A stretch of DNA of 64,000 nt from Craterostigma plantagineum (taxonomy: Eukaryota; Streptophyta; Magnoliopsida; Lamiales; Linderniaceae): the NCBI GenBank assembly GCA_027422505.1, contig JAPQWV010000017.1, positions 19,593,501-19,657,500 on the forward strand. The letters are read 5' to 3'. Below the pieces are notes generated by a model. It ran no database searches. It saw nothing but the letters and a program-made list of their open reading frames with translations, and had not been told where the DNA came from. The translations under genes and the position numbers were made by a program. Shown here in pieces: positions 1 through 12,104 of this stretch. Each line of letters begins with the position of its first letter. The stretch's first letter is position 1.

Positions 1-1369
1 AAACAACTATCGAAAGACAGTAAGAACCAAGCCTAGAAAACTACGGATCTAATGACCCTACAAACCCTACCAAGTCTTTCGACCTTTGCAAAACAGAAAT
101 ACTAGGCTGAAAAGAAAACTCTCGCTATAGCTCAAACTCGCTCGTAAAATATTGTGTCTTATTAATCTTCTTCAAACTGTAAAAATGAAGTCTTTAAATA
201 TGTCTTCGACTTGGGCAAGACTTCACAACCTCCCTTAACTTCCACTAACGTCCACTAACTTCCTCAACGAGGAATTGGTCTGTTAGTTACCGTTAGGGCT
301 TGACTTGGTAAGCTCCAATGATTCGATCTTTGCTTGTGCTCAATCTTTCTATTTTTAGCATGCTCCACGTCTAGTTTCCCTCACACTTGCATCGCCTTCG
401 CAGTACCACTGAAGTACCACGCATTTGTCGCAGTAGTACAGTTTTGAATGATCTTGAACATGAAGATGTCTACCGAAGTGAATATGGCATGAACAGCTTT
501 GTCATTGCACTCCGCAGCATTCTTCTCGTGAGGAGTCCATTCACTGATAGGTTTCTCAACGACCTCCCCATTAGCGTCTGGATCAGTTCGTGGTGGAGTG
601 TATCCGTTGACCACGCACGACATCTATAGATTTAACGCACTGACGAACGCGAACCTTCCAGTATGCATAACTGGAGCCGTCTAACACGGGAACCTTGCCT
701 AAATGGTTTGAGCTTGTAACATCCATTGTAGAGGATTGACAGTGCTCAGTAACGTCAAGCGTAGACTCTGATACCACTTTGAGGTGGCCGGGTCCCGGTA
801 TGGATGTAAAAAACTTAGTTGTAAACTAGATGTTGGTTGAAATGTTGAGGGAACACTCACTCTAACACTCATGCTCACAACGGAAATGATAAAATCCTTA
901 GTAAAAACTGAATGACACGAGATGCAAATTTTGTGCAGCAAGTTAGAAACTTGCTGCGTGCCTCATGGCGAAATTCCACTATGAAGATGGATTGTAAAAA
1001 CAACTATCGAAAGATAGTAAAAACCAAGCCTAGAGAACTACGAATCTAACGACCCTGAAAAACCTACAAAGTCTTTCGACCTTTGCAAAACAGAAATACT
1101 AGGCTGAAAAGAAAACTCTTGCTATAGCTCAAACTCGCTCGTAAAATCTCGTGTCTTATCAATCTTCTTCAAACGTTAAAAATGAAGTCTTTAAATATGT
1201 CTTCGACTTGGGCAAGACTTCACAACCTTCCTTAACTTCCACTAACGTCAACTAACTTCCACAATGAGGAATTGTTCCGTTAGTTATCCTTAGGGCTTGA
1301 CTTGGTAAGCTCCAATGACTCGATCTTGTGCTTCAATCTTTCTATTTTTAGCATGCTCCACCTCCTAAG
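1..1369 (-). mobile_element. Copia-type LTR retrotransposon, short and non-autonomous; 3' LTR runs off the left edge
   Basis: Two direct repeats of about 370 bp (1-370 and 998-1362) are closely similar and both end at the same GCATGCTCCAC border. Read on the minus strand, the 5' LTR is about 780-1369 (TGGAG start, CA end). Three bases further on is a primer-binding site TGGTATCAGAGTC (about 764-776), which matches the initiator Met-tRNA type used by Copia elements. The 3' LTR is 1-370 and is cut by the window edge. Only about 410 bp separate the LTRs and they hold a gag start, so protease, integrase and RT are missing. A purine-rich stretch lies just before the 3' LTR. The LTR boundaries were placed by eye and may be off by a few bases. 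Confidence 0.8.
381..777 (-). pseudogene. Copia gag N-terminal fragment
   Basis: Two minus-strand reading frames (583-777 and 381-623) resemble the start of a plant Copia Gag polyprotein (UBN2/gag-polypeptide type). The first contains LDGSSYAYWKVRVR, the typical opening 'L.G.NY..W...' pattern. The second has 'EWTPHEKNAAECNDKA' and 'TATNAWYF', like the W-rich helices that follow. The two frames overlap out of register, so at least one frameshift is present. No zinc knuckle, protease, integrase or RT follows before the 3' LTR. Confidence 0.7.
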
Positions 1370-2754
1370 TTCGCTCTATCTTATCCACACGCAATTGATC
1401 CATTCCAATCTTTATCTGCGTCATACACATCACTAAAATTAGTCACGTTACCGAGTTAGTATCGTTTTGGGTATGAAAGATAAAATCGGGGTTGGAGACA
1501 TTCTTGACCAACAGATGTTGACCAGAAGGTTCTCATAACATTGTAATGCTGAAGGCTCAACACTAACAGAAAGAGATTAAAATGCACTTGATATAGATAA
1601 TTTATTGGTTGAGACTTGAGAGAATGTTCATTAATTTAGTGATGAGTGTGCAAAATTGGTAGTAGCTCGACTTAAAAACTGCACCAACCTTCATTATTAC
1701 AAGAACGGTAGATATTAGAGCTGATCATCAAGCATCGGGAATCTAATGCATTAGTGTTAAAATTTAAAAATAATTAGTGATGGCGAGTAAAGTAAAGCGC
1801 AGACGCTGCTGGCTTTGCAAATTTTCGTTCTCATGTTATTGCCTTAATTCTTCTCTTTGGTAAGTAAGGAAAATGTGATGGTATGTATAGTAATAAAGCA
1901 GTGCTCTTAATTTCGTAACGTTGTCAATCAAATAACTAACTATGGGGCAGAACGATGATGAGCAACCCATGTAATAATGCGCTATATTAATATATGTATA
2001 TGTATAGAGAGACATATGATGCTACAAAGAATGGTTCAAAAGTCATCATCTTTTCTATAGCTTCAGCAGATTCATATCATATGCAGACTCTTTCACATAG
2101 CTTTGGGGATTTGAAGCAGAACATATCCAAGCTAATCCCTTCTTTTCACTTCGTTGAGGGATTTATGTCTTCTACCTCAACTTCTTTCTTGCAAGTGCTC
2201 TCTCTCGTCTCTACATTGTTTTAGCGCATTAGTGTATACATCTGAATTATTTTCTCATATATGCGCAGAAATTATACTCAGTTGTGAATTATTTTAGCGC
2301 AGGTTGGCAATCCAAACATGCAATGGCTCCATGGCTGCGCTTTTATATATTGGTTTGACCGAGCTTTGACCAGTATTTTAGTAGTATGCACTGCTTAATA
2401 TGGATATATATTGAGCATATTTATCTATTCATCTATGTTACCATAGTAGGATGGAAATGATATATTATTACACGGAGGAATGAAAAAAGAAAACTAACTG
2501 TGCTATTAATGGTTCATGGGTAACGTAGCATGACTTTATTTATTTAAATGATATTTTTTTGTTGTATTTTCGCTGGGAACATGAGTGATCAATGCGCATT
2601 CCAAAATTACATGTTCTTGCTTTTTTTTTGGGAAATATGACTTGGGCCGTTTCCAAATGCATATTTGAGTTTTAAGAGGAGAAAAACAAAATAAAAATCA
2701 TTTGATGGGTGAGATAAGAACTAAGATTGTTCTTTCTTACGTTGATTCGTTTTC
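1370..2754. other. Intergenic, no recognisable feature
   Basis: AT-rich non-coding sequence between the left Copia element and the foldback region. A 76-codon open frame at 1994-2224 has no recognisable domain and no splice context. I see no gene or clear repeat here. Confidence 0.5.
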
Positions 2755-4385
2755 TTTTGGGGAAATTTTTTGTCAGACCCCAGCGAATTTTAAAATTATG
2801 GATCAAACCCTATCAGTTTATTTTAGTTTAATGGACCTTGTTTTTTAAATATTAACTGAAAATGACCCAAAACTATGTTTTGACGAAATTACCCTTAATA
2901 AAATGATTTCTGAATGGGTATCTGACGTTAGTTTTATGTTACATAATTATGCTGACTTGTACCATAAATACCGTAAGTGTTACTTTAACGTCAAAAGACG
3001 TTACTTATCGATAGTAAAATGTTATTAACAGACATATTTATTATATCGGGCTATCGAACCCCATTTTTCATCTGATCGAGCGCAGTCGATTGTTAACACC
3101 TTGTTTTGTTTTTCATAAGTATTGATATGGTATTATGTTTTCGAACAGAAAATGGTTTATTCGGAGTTTTATTCGAATTATTCGAGCTCGAATTGAGTTA
3201 TTCGGATAACATTTGGCTAGAAATATAGCATTTATTCGAGTAAAAAAAATTCGAATTGAAAATTCGAACATATATTTTTTTATTCGAATTTTTTATTTGA
3301 ATTAAAAAAAATTAATTCGAATTAATTCGAATTTTTTTAATTCGATAATTTTTGGCATCGAGTTGTTTTTTACTACATAAAATCGAAGCGTTACTTAGAT
3401 TATCTAAAGTGGTACTAAAAGTACAGTATCTGTTACTAAATAAATAAAAGTTACTCTGTTTTCCATCATGTGGTATTACCTCCTAAACCGTAAACCCTAA
3501 ACCCCGCGCGACGACAATTAGTGTTCTCCTTTAAAAGATCGAATCATTAGTGTTTCGATCTTATTACACGTTTCGAGATTGAAAATCGGTAATCTATTAT
3601 AGGAGTATTGCTCCCTATAATGATGAATTTTCTGTCTAGGGAAATAGGAGGATGGTCGGGTGGAGGGTTCAAGAAGGGTTCAAAATAGGAGGATCACGGG
3701 CAATCGAAACGGTAATGATTACCATATGACAGTTCTGCGCTGAAAAAACAAGTCCTTTCATTTGGATAACAACAGTCTTGCATTGAGTACCATTTGGTGT
3801 CTATTTTGTAACAAATGATGTCGCAGAAGTAACACATCATTCAAAAACAATACCGAACTCTGAAACCTAAACCATATATGACAATTATAACAGTTTTGCG
3901 CTGAAAAAAAAACACTTCCTTTCATTTGGATAACTACAGTCTTGTATTGAGTATCATATTGTGTCTATTTAGTAACAAATGGTGTCTCACAAGTAACACA
4001 TCATTCTAAAATAAAACCGCTTCATGCAATAGCACATTAACAAATGATGTTGCAGGAAGCGGTATTGTTTTTGAATGATGTGTTCCTCTGCAACATCATT
4101 TGTTACTAAATAGACACCATATGATACTCAATACAAGACTGTTGTTATCCAGATGAAAGGAAGTATTTTTTTCAGTGCAGAACTGTTATAATTGTTTGGA
4201 AACTTGTTATCGAATTATTTAGGTATCAGACGTAAATTTGGCATATGTCAGGGTTAAATATATTTTTTTAAGTCGTTTTAGGGCATGACCTCTGAATTTT
4301 TCGAAAAGTGAGTCTTTAATCATAAAGCAAAATCTAATGGGGTCTGAACCCAAACCCAAATATATTAATAGGGCCTGAAGTTAAA
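2755..4385. repeat. Imperfect foldback element with three internal copies of a ~130-bp unit
   Basis: The outer ends (about 2765-2830 and 4310-4375) are imperfect inverted repeats around 'CAGACCCCA' / 'TGGGGTCTGA'. Inside are three copies of one unit: 3727-3855 and 3879-4020 in direct orientation, and 4055-4198 inverted. Each contains a 'CTTTCATTTGGATAAC' type segment, 'TTGAGTA(C/T)CAT' and 'AACACATCATTC'. A stretch at 3160-3360 is rich in TTCGAATT. No coding capacity is seen. The architecture suggests a MULE-like or foldback MITE, but no target-site duplication was identified. Confidence 0.5.
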
Positions 4386-4719
4386 TTAAACCTTTTCTTT
4401 TTACGACTTATCTTTAATTCCTACTCAACAATTTTTAAACTCCTGACTTAACGATTGGAAATACCACTCTCCAAGCCATTAAGCAAATCCAACGAGGATT
4501 CCTTCTATCGATTCTTATTATGTTTAATGTTTTTTACTTAATCTCGTTAGTAGGGGGCTATATGATTGTGTCTTAAAATCGGGCTTAAGATATTGGACTA
4601 CGTATTCGGCTAAGGATTAATTCATACACCCTTTGGCGAGGGGTATAAACGGGTTGAATTCGAACACAAGTCGGCTAATGTTTTAGTATCGAGTTTTTAA
4701 ATTGAAGATCCAAATTTAA

Positions 4720-5235
4720 AATAAAGGGACATCAACTTGATACCCATGCAAGTCTTTTACAATTGGTGTCCAAAGCTATTTCAATTTCGTTATGTACCGA
4801 TTAAGATTATTTTTTCAACTGGTGTCCAAAACATTTTTCAAATTTGACTGGTGTACCCCTTGTTTAAGGCTTTTCAAACTGGTGCGTGAAGTGTTATCAA
4901 AATGGGTACCCCTAAGTGTAGAGTCGTGATTTTAAATGACCAAACACGATATCTTAGGTGTAAGGCATGAGTCTATAAATGATAAAAACGGTTCCTACAC
5001 CGAAAAATCACATTTGTGGTTTTTTAAAATCACGAAGTGATATGTTAAAGGTACCTACATAGAAATACATTTGGCACCAATTGGAAAAACCAATAACACA
5101 GGAGTACCAATCGAAGTTGAAAAATACTTTGGGTACATGTTGGGAAAGTTTAGAGAACATACCTACTAGTCGAAACTAACTTTGAACACCGACTTAGTCT
5201 TAAATAGAGGGGTACCAAGTGAAATTTTCCTTTAA
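4720..5235. repeat. Foldback MITE-like repeat, about 0.5 kb
   Basis: The left end (AAAGGGACATCAACTTGATACCC, quoted in part) matches the inverted right end (AAAGGAAAATTTCACTTGGTACCCC, quoted in part) imperfectly. Many internal motifs repeat in both orientations ('ACTGGTGTCC', 'GGTACC', 'TAGGTGTA'). There is no open frame. The element lies just downstream of the phosphoglucose isomerase gene. Superfamily is unknown. Confidence 0.4.
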
Positions 5236-5637
5236 AAAAAAAGTATCATTTCACAAGGCTCATGTAAAACATTTGATCTGTTATGATCAATTTCGAAACC
5301 GAGCTCATGCTGTCAATTGTTCGAATTGAGCTTCAGTAGAGCTGGCTCATAGAGCTCGTGAGCCAGGTCGACCTGTGCGAGGCAAAACTATAGCTAGCTT
5401 TTACAAATTATGTATAAAAAAGGGTGAAAATATAACTATGACCCATATCATCTCTAACTTTCAAATTGATCAAGAATCCTTCCACCCCCACATAACTTAT
5501 TAAAAACAACAATTCAGATGCAAAAGAGGCTCTTAACAAAGAAAAAATTCCAGACCTTTTCCTGGCCGAAATCGATACCTTTTTATAATGTAAAAAGCGG
5601 CGTAAGAAAAGGAGAAACAAGCATCGAGTCGAAGAAT

Positions 5638-8600
5638 TCAAGCATACATCTCGTCGACGTTGCACTCTCCCAAGAACACCTTGATACTCCTCGGCGACCC
5701 ACAACTCCCTTCTGCTATTAGAGCTCTGTCGTTCGCAGCCATGTGAACGATGATCTTATATATCATTTCAATCTGTTTCCAACCATACGAAATAATAAAT
5801 CGTTATGACTACCTCACGCAAAATTCATTCGAAAACCCGAATAGAATCGTCAGCAAAAGCAAAAAATCAAAGACGATTGGGATAGTGTAAGCATTATTAC
5901 ATCGTCAGGTGCATGGCAGCGATCTGCTATTTCTTCGAGCGTTAATGGCTCGACGGGCTCTATACAGCTAAAGGGCAAAAAGGGAAATGATAAAAACGAA
6001 CACAAAAATACAAACGGTAATAATTATTTCGAAAAGGGTCTTTATCGAGTCGTACCTTGCATTGTTCAAAACGGCAAGAACTCGCTTTTGAAGGGCCAAG
6101 ACTTCTCCAGCCGCTTTTTTCCCAGCTTCCACACCTATCATCACATCATAAGCAGTTTACAAAACCGTAAGAAATATGTATAGAAAAGAAAACGAAAGAA
6201 TATAGAAAAGAAAACGAAAGAATAGAACTTTCTTTACCAGGTTGATGATATGCGTTGATATTGACCAACGACGCGTAAATTCCAACAGCTCGTTCGTAGA
6301 GCGCTATTAAAGCCCCAACTGATCTCGGAGTTACTTCTTGCACTGTGACTGTAACCGATTCGCGGTCATTGGCATACAATGCAGCCCTCGTTCCCTATAT
6401 TTCATACGCAGGTTAAAAAAGTATTTTCAATTGATTGCAGGATTTAAATTAATAGAGAAGGCGGGAATTTGAATTTTAACCTGTAGAAAACCGAATAAGT
6501 AGTCGCCGCATGTAACTCCAGGCTCGAGTTCCCAGTCATGGCCAGGCGGCCTATCTCTTAGCACTTCGATGAATGTAGCGAAGAAGTTGTGGACGCCATC
6601 TCTCAGCTGTTGTATGTAGCTTCAGAGACGAGGATGACACAATTTGGACAGGGAAAACTTAGTTATTTGCAGCGTAGATGAGATAAAATTATGTATGAAA
6701 AGTTTTCCAATAGTACATGTGTAAAGTACATACGCGTGTTGATCTGTGCTTCCCTTATTTCCATAAACAGTAATCCCTTGGTTTACCTACGAACGAACGA
6801 AGGCAGACAATAATTAGTAATCCACTGAAGATTTTAAGTCCACGGTGTGAGTGAAAGCGCTTTGAAACTAACAAAAAGAGCTCCATTTCTTGCTGATACT
6901 GTTTTTCTTACACAGGCTAACTTAGACGCAAGCTCATATTTTCACTAGTTTCTCCAGCATCAAATAGCATGTGCTTTTCCCAGTTGTTCGAGGCAAAGAG
7001 AAGATTTTTCTAGAAGTTGGGTCGTAAGAACATACCCTATTACCGTCCAAGTCGAACTCTTTCCCAAGAGATTCCATGACCAGCTGCTGCAAGTACCGAC
7101 TAAACAATAGCAGGCTATCCTTGTAAGGAAGGATGACCATGTCCTAAAGAAGGAAAAGTATTCTATCTATTAGGAAAACATAAAAATATTCATAGCTTGT
7201 AAGAATTTCAAAGCTTGACTTCCAATTAGAGCTGAATCTAACCTTTGATCCTACTCCATCGGTCACCCAATACCAACAGAAAGCGAGCAACGCCGCTGGA
7301 TTATTTCTGACCTGAACATTAGAGGAGAATGCAAAGGATACGTTCAAGACATTACTACGTCGCTAGCTTTGAGACAAATACAACAGATGCACAACAACTT
7401 AAGACCACATATGATAAGCACAAAATAGAGTGAAATTCTTACAACTGTGGTCCTATTGGCTTCATCCATAAGTGCAGCGCCAGCGAGCATTTCTCTAATA
7501 TCGATTCCCTGGAAAATTAGGAGCATTTCGAAAATCCATACCACACAAAAACCAATTTAAGGCGAAAATGCCCGAAGAAAAAAGCAGAAAAAATCACCAA
7601 ACCTGAAGTGCAGCGGGGAGTAAACCAACAGCAGAAAGCTCCGAGGTTCGACCACCCACCCAATCGAACATGGGGAATCTAGCTAACCAACCCTCGATTC
7701 TTGCCGTGTTATCAAGTAAAGAATTCTCTTGCGTTATCGCAACGCCCTGAAGAAGACGAAAAAGGTTCAAATTCTTACAGGCCAGGAATTATTTTTCGGG
7801 GGACGGATCAGTCGAGTAGTCAATTGTAATAAATAAGAACATGAGAAAAAGACCTGTTTTGAAAATTCAAGACCAGCTTCACGAAAGGCCTTTTGAACTT
7901 CGAGTAAACCGTTTCTTGTTTCAGGGGTGCCACCACTCTACAAAGGCAGTGCACGTAAACATACAGCTAAATGAAACAGAAACTATTAATCGATTTTTGC
8001 ATGAAAGATAATAATAGTTAGTACCTTTGATATTACTACGACGAGAGTAGTAGCAAGCTCGTCCCCAAGTTGAGCTATCTGGTGATCTATCCAGGCGGGA
8101 TCAGTATTGTCGATAAATCTTATCTGGCAGAAGTATGGGGAATAACAAAGCCTATCAATTACACTTTAAGTTCACCCTTTGAAGAATAAATTTTTCACAG
8201 ACAAATCTTCGAGAAATCAACTTGTAATTAATTACCTTGAGAGGAGGATTATCGGGAGCCAATGCCTCGGCAACAAATTGAGGTCCAAGAGCAGAGCCAC
8301 CGATTCCAATGGAGAGGACTTGTGTAAAACGATCATGGGCCGGAGGTTTAATCTGCAGCATGATAATTTTATGATGTTAGAAACAAAAACTTATCCTGGA
8401 TTAGCAACGTTAATACAAAAAACGTACAAAAGATTTCCATAGATACACTTTGCAAGTAGTAATTTTACAGACCATCAAAGGTACTTATTAGAGATTCTAA
8501 AAACTCCATGGCATCTCCTACAACAATCTTAGTTTCTTCACTTTGAAGTCTTACAGAAACGATATGAAGCCATCTGATAAGAACATCCTATCAGTTTCGC

Positions 8601-9681
8601 AGCTGAACCATCCCATTCATTGTAATAACACAAGATATTCCCGCCCCATTAAGGATACACTGGAAATCTCATACTAAATGTTTATAAAGGCTTTACGGTA
8701 AGGACAAACTGCTATTTATTCCTCCAGCTCGACCAAACACACAAACAAGCTGCGATTTCACAAAGGCTGAAACAACTAAGAAGCAGCGCACAAGTTATCT
8801 GCCCTTTTTTCCGTTGTACACCAATAAGTCAGAAGCATTCTTTTTCCAACATATAAAAATTATGCAAGAATCACTATTTGTTGAAGCACAAAGTTCATCA
8901 AATCCATTGTTTAGGAACAAGGAACTTGAAATATGTCCAAGCAGGTTGTAATAATACAAGAGAGAAGAAACTCAACACTCTTGGAGCTCACCCATCAGAT
9001 TGACCACAATAGAACTAATCAGCTCTATGTCTATCAAATCACACTTACCCTAAAACTACTGAATTCAGCAAGGTTTACTCCATTTTCAGTAATTAAGGCT
9101 AACACAAAAAAAGAGAAAAAGTAAAGGAAATTTCCCGAACTGACCTTACCGCCGATGATCTCGCCGGCAAAATGACAGATCCGATCAAGCGTAGCCTCGA
9201 TCTGATTGGTCAAGATGGGCTTAGGGGCAAGCTTGGAATTACGCAGCCAATAGTGGCCTACCATCCTCCCTTCGTGAGGATTCGCAATCGCGCCTTTGTC
9301 GAGGTCCTCCATGTCCTTGAAAGCCTTCTGCAAACGGGGCTCCATTTCCCCATAGAATTCGTCCGTAAACCCGACCCGACTCACGTCCAAGTACAGCCCC
9401 AAATCCTTGTGCTGGTAAAGCCAGTCGACGTAGCGCTCCCACAGCACGCGCGGCCGCTTCTCGAGCGACTCTGCCGATTTCGCCGATACGACGTCGTTGC
9501 TGCTGGAGAGCGGAGCGACCTCACGCGCCACCCGGCGCGTCGCGGGAGAGTGGCTTCGATCCTCGGCGTTGGTCGGAGAGACGAAGGCGGGGTGTGAGTG
9601 GGCTTGGGGTCGTAAAACTAGGTGACGTTTTTGCGGCGTGACGAGCTTCAGAGATGGGCTCAAAAACGACGAAGCCACCAT
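5638..9681 (-). CDS. PGI1: Glucose-6-phosphate isomerase, plastid form, 14 exons
   Basis: Interconverts glucose 6-phosphate and fructose 6-phosphate in the plastid, feeding starch synthesis. Exons (minus strand): 9681-9145, 8352-8236, 8123-8025, 7937-7854, 7746-7603, 7508-7443, 7311-7243, 7143-7036, 6786-6734, 6619-6481, 6394-6238, 6134-6056, 5967-5901, 5772-5638. They total 1854 nt and 617 residues, close to the 613 of Arabidopsis PGI1. All phases agree and each intron is GT-AG. Landmarks: a Ser/Thr/Arg-rich N-terminal extension fitting a plastid transit peptide; '[11 protein letters not shown]' (from residue 193), a sugar-phosphate-binding loop; 'DWVGGRTS' (307-314), the PGI signature; 'GNKGSTDQH' near exon 9; and a C-terminal '[16 protein letters not shown]'. 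The Met at 9681 gives the transit peptide and is the first in frame. No break or missing key residue is seen. The plastid rather than cytosolic assignment rests on the extension and on bacterial-type homology. Confidence 0.95.
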
Positions 9682-9788
9682 TTTTGTTTTTCCTCTCTGC
9701 TATGTTAATCTTTTGCAATAATCGGTAACCAACAACGGTGAGCTGTGAAGATCAAAACGGAGAGACTCCGGCCATGTTCCTCTTTCAG

Positions 9789-9835
<47 letters not shown>

Positions 9836-10101
9836 GTGCGTGAAGAATGGTTGTTTGTATATTTGTCGTGTCGTTTTCTGCTGCCTACTCTCTTTGCTTG
9901 TGTGAGTTTGATGCTTTGGAGATGAGGGAGATCCCTTCCCTCAGATATTAATATTAAGACATTATATAATTTATATTGATATTAACGCCTATTTGACTTT
10001 CGATATTTACTAAGAAAGTTTGTGAATTGTAAATGGTAATAGTACCAAAAGTTGAGATTATCAAAGTTGGGGCTCATATACAAATGTTTGTGGACTGTAA
10101 T
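9682..10101 (-). promoter_or_regulatory. PGI1 upstream region with a (GA)20 microsatellite
   Basis: The 420 bp upstream of the PGI1 start. A perfect GA run of about 40 bp at 9791-9830 reads as CT on the gene's strand, about 110-150 bp before the ATG. CT/GA runs are common in plant 5' leaders and core promoters. I cannot fix the transcription start. Confidence 0.45.
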
Positions 10102-11242
10102 TAGAGAGAATTACATAAATAGTTTGAGAACCGAGTTACAAAACTAGTTGAGTTTTTAAACATATTATAAAACTAATCAATTTATTTAATTGTAACTATT
10201 TTTATTTTCATTTTAACCACGAAAATACTTAAAATTATAAATTTTCACTATTGTTATCTTCAAATAGCAAAACACTTGTTAATAATTAAAATTTTACCCA
10301 ACTTTTAACTCTAATATATTAAAAATATATTATTTAAAGAAATATCGAAAGATAAATAAAATTACTTGGGCATGACTATGACCTACTCCGCTCACGTGGG
10401 TTCGATATCTAGAGCTGTCAAAACGGGTCGCCGGGCCTGCGGCGGGCGCGGCTAAGCCCGTCGTGTGGAAGGCCTAGAAATGGAAGCCCCGCCCCGCCCA
10501 AATAAGAAAAACAAATTCAAAATAAAAAGAAAAAATTCGAAAAAAGAAAGAAAAAATAATAAAAATTAAATATTTTATGCTCGAAATTAATTTTAATCAA
10601 ATCTAATATTGTAATAATAATTTATTTATATTATTCAACTTGAGTAAATTAAAAATCGGAGTAGGTATGTCAGTATTCTTTGCTCCGATTTTTAATTTAC
10701 TCAAGTTTAAGAATATAAAAAATTTATTACTACGAGATTAGCTTTAATTAGAATTAATTCCGAGCTTAAATATTTAATATTTATTGTTTTTCTTTATTTT
10801 TTGAATTTTATCTTTTTTTTTAATTTTTAATTTTTTAATTTCATTTGGGGGGCGGACCTTCAATCTCCAGGCCTGCCAAACGGCGGGCTTACCCGTGCCA
10901 GCTCCGCCCATGGCGGGTTTTGACAGCTCTAGATATCGAACTCACGTGGAAAGAGTAGGTCACGATCACGCCAAGTAATTTTATTTTTCTTTTGCTTATT
11001 TCTTTAAGGAATATATTTTTAATATATTTGAGTAAAATAAGTTGGGGTAAAATTTTAATTATTAGCAAGTGTTGTGTTATTTGAAGATATAATAGTGAAA
11101 TTTGTAATTTTAAGTATTTTCTTAAAATGAAAATAAAAATAGTAAGAATTAAAAATGTTAGATTATTTTTGTAAGATGTTAAAAACTCAACTAGTTTTGT
11201 AATTCAATTCTCAAAATAACATTATTTATGTAATTCTCTCGT
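10102..11242. repeat. Near-continuous 1.1-kb inverted repeat (hairpin) with hAT-like core
   Basis: The left arm (10102-10661) pairs with the right arm (10683-11242) around a spacer of about 21 bp centred near 10672. Matching segments can be read along the whole length: the tips (AGAGAATTACATAAATA and its complement), the AT-rich mid-arms, 'GATATCTAGAGCTGTC' with 'GACAGCTCTAGATATC', the GC-rich CGGGC blocks, and the apex 'AAAAATCGGAG' with 'CTCCGATTTTT'. The inner block carries the GTCAAAACGGG ends seen in other hAT elements of this window. No open frame is present. Confidence 0.75.
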
Positions 11243-11337
11243 GTAAATTATAACAAATAAAGTAATAGCTATGTGACATGTGAGCGAGATTATCAAAGTT
11301 GAATCAATTGGACTCATAAATAAATGTAAAAATGCCA

Positions 11338-11580
11338 CTCCCTCCGTCCCGCTAATTTTATCACACTTTTCCATTTCGGGCATCCCAATTATTTTATCAC
11401 CTTTCTTTATTTAGCAAAAAAACTATCACACACAATCAATATAATAATATTAAATATTCTTAAAAGACTTGTCAAAAATACATTTTTACCTTTTCATTGT
11501 ACTATAGTATTATAATAATGACATCTTAATTTGCGTGTCCAATAATTTATATGATAAAGTTGGTGGATCGGAGGCAGTAT
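11338..11580. mobile_element. Stowaway-type (Tc1/mariner) MITE
   Basis: It begins with ACTCCCTCCGTCCC, the classic Stowaway terminus, and ends with the inverted form GATCGGAGGCAGTA. About 240 bp, no coding. It is a clear relative, in opposite orientation, of the element at 13824-14060 (shared 'TTTTATCACACTTTTCC', 'TTATTTAGCAAAAAAA', 'TAATTTGCGTG'). The left TA duplication is not evident (CA instead), so that end is decayed. Confidence 0.75.
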
Positions 11581-12090
11581 TTCACTTAATAGGCATTTGA
11601 ATAAGATTGTCGTTCAATGATGGCTCCACTAAAGTTAAAATCAATTGGAATCATTATAAGCAACTTTTTCGCCTAGTGGCATTTAAACAATATATTAAAA
11701 AGCTATTTGGCCTAGTAGCATTTTTTTTTAAATAAGATTGCCCGTCGAAGTTAAATGGCTCGTCGTTGTCGAGCTTTCATCATCGTCAAAAGTGTTCGAA
11801 AGCCAGTGAATTAGCTCGTGAGATTTTTAAATTGTTAATTGCTTTCTTCGAATTCGATCTGAGAAATGCTTGATGTGTTAACCATCGAATTCTAACATTT
11901 CTTAAAACAAATAAGAAAAATATAACTTCGACTCTTTCGTTAAACGAAGGGTCAATTGCTTGATGACTATTATAATCAACTTTATTATCAATTAAATAGA
12001 GGTAATATATACAATACAATAAAGAGGTACTTCATTGGCTCGTCACAACATCGTATGGCCAGTCCTGTAAACAGTTCAATCAACCAATAT
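11581..12090. other. Intergenic, no recognisable feature
   Basis: AT-rich non-coding sequence between a Stowaway MITE and a GC-ended hAT remnant. A 77-codon minus-strand open frame (11786-12019) has no domain I recognise. Confidence 0.4.
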
Positions 12091-12104
12091 ATGCAAAATT
12101 AGAC

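Noticed and set aside
1994..2224. 76-codon plus-strand open frame as a small gene
   Set aside because: No recognised motif, no splice or promoter support.
9172..9597. 141-codon plus-strand open frame
   Set aside because: Antisense shadow of PGI1 exon 1.
10414..10930. Independent hAT insertion with its own target duplication
   Set aside because: The flanks (ATATCTAG / CTAGATAT) are inverted, not direct, repeats; they belong to the larger hairpin.
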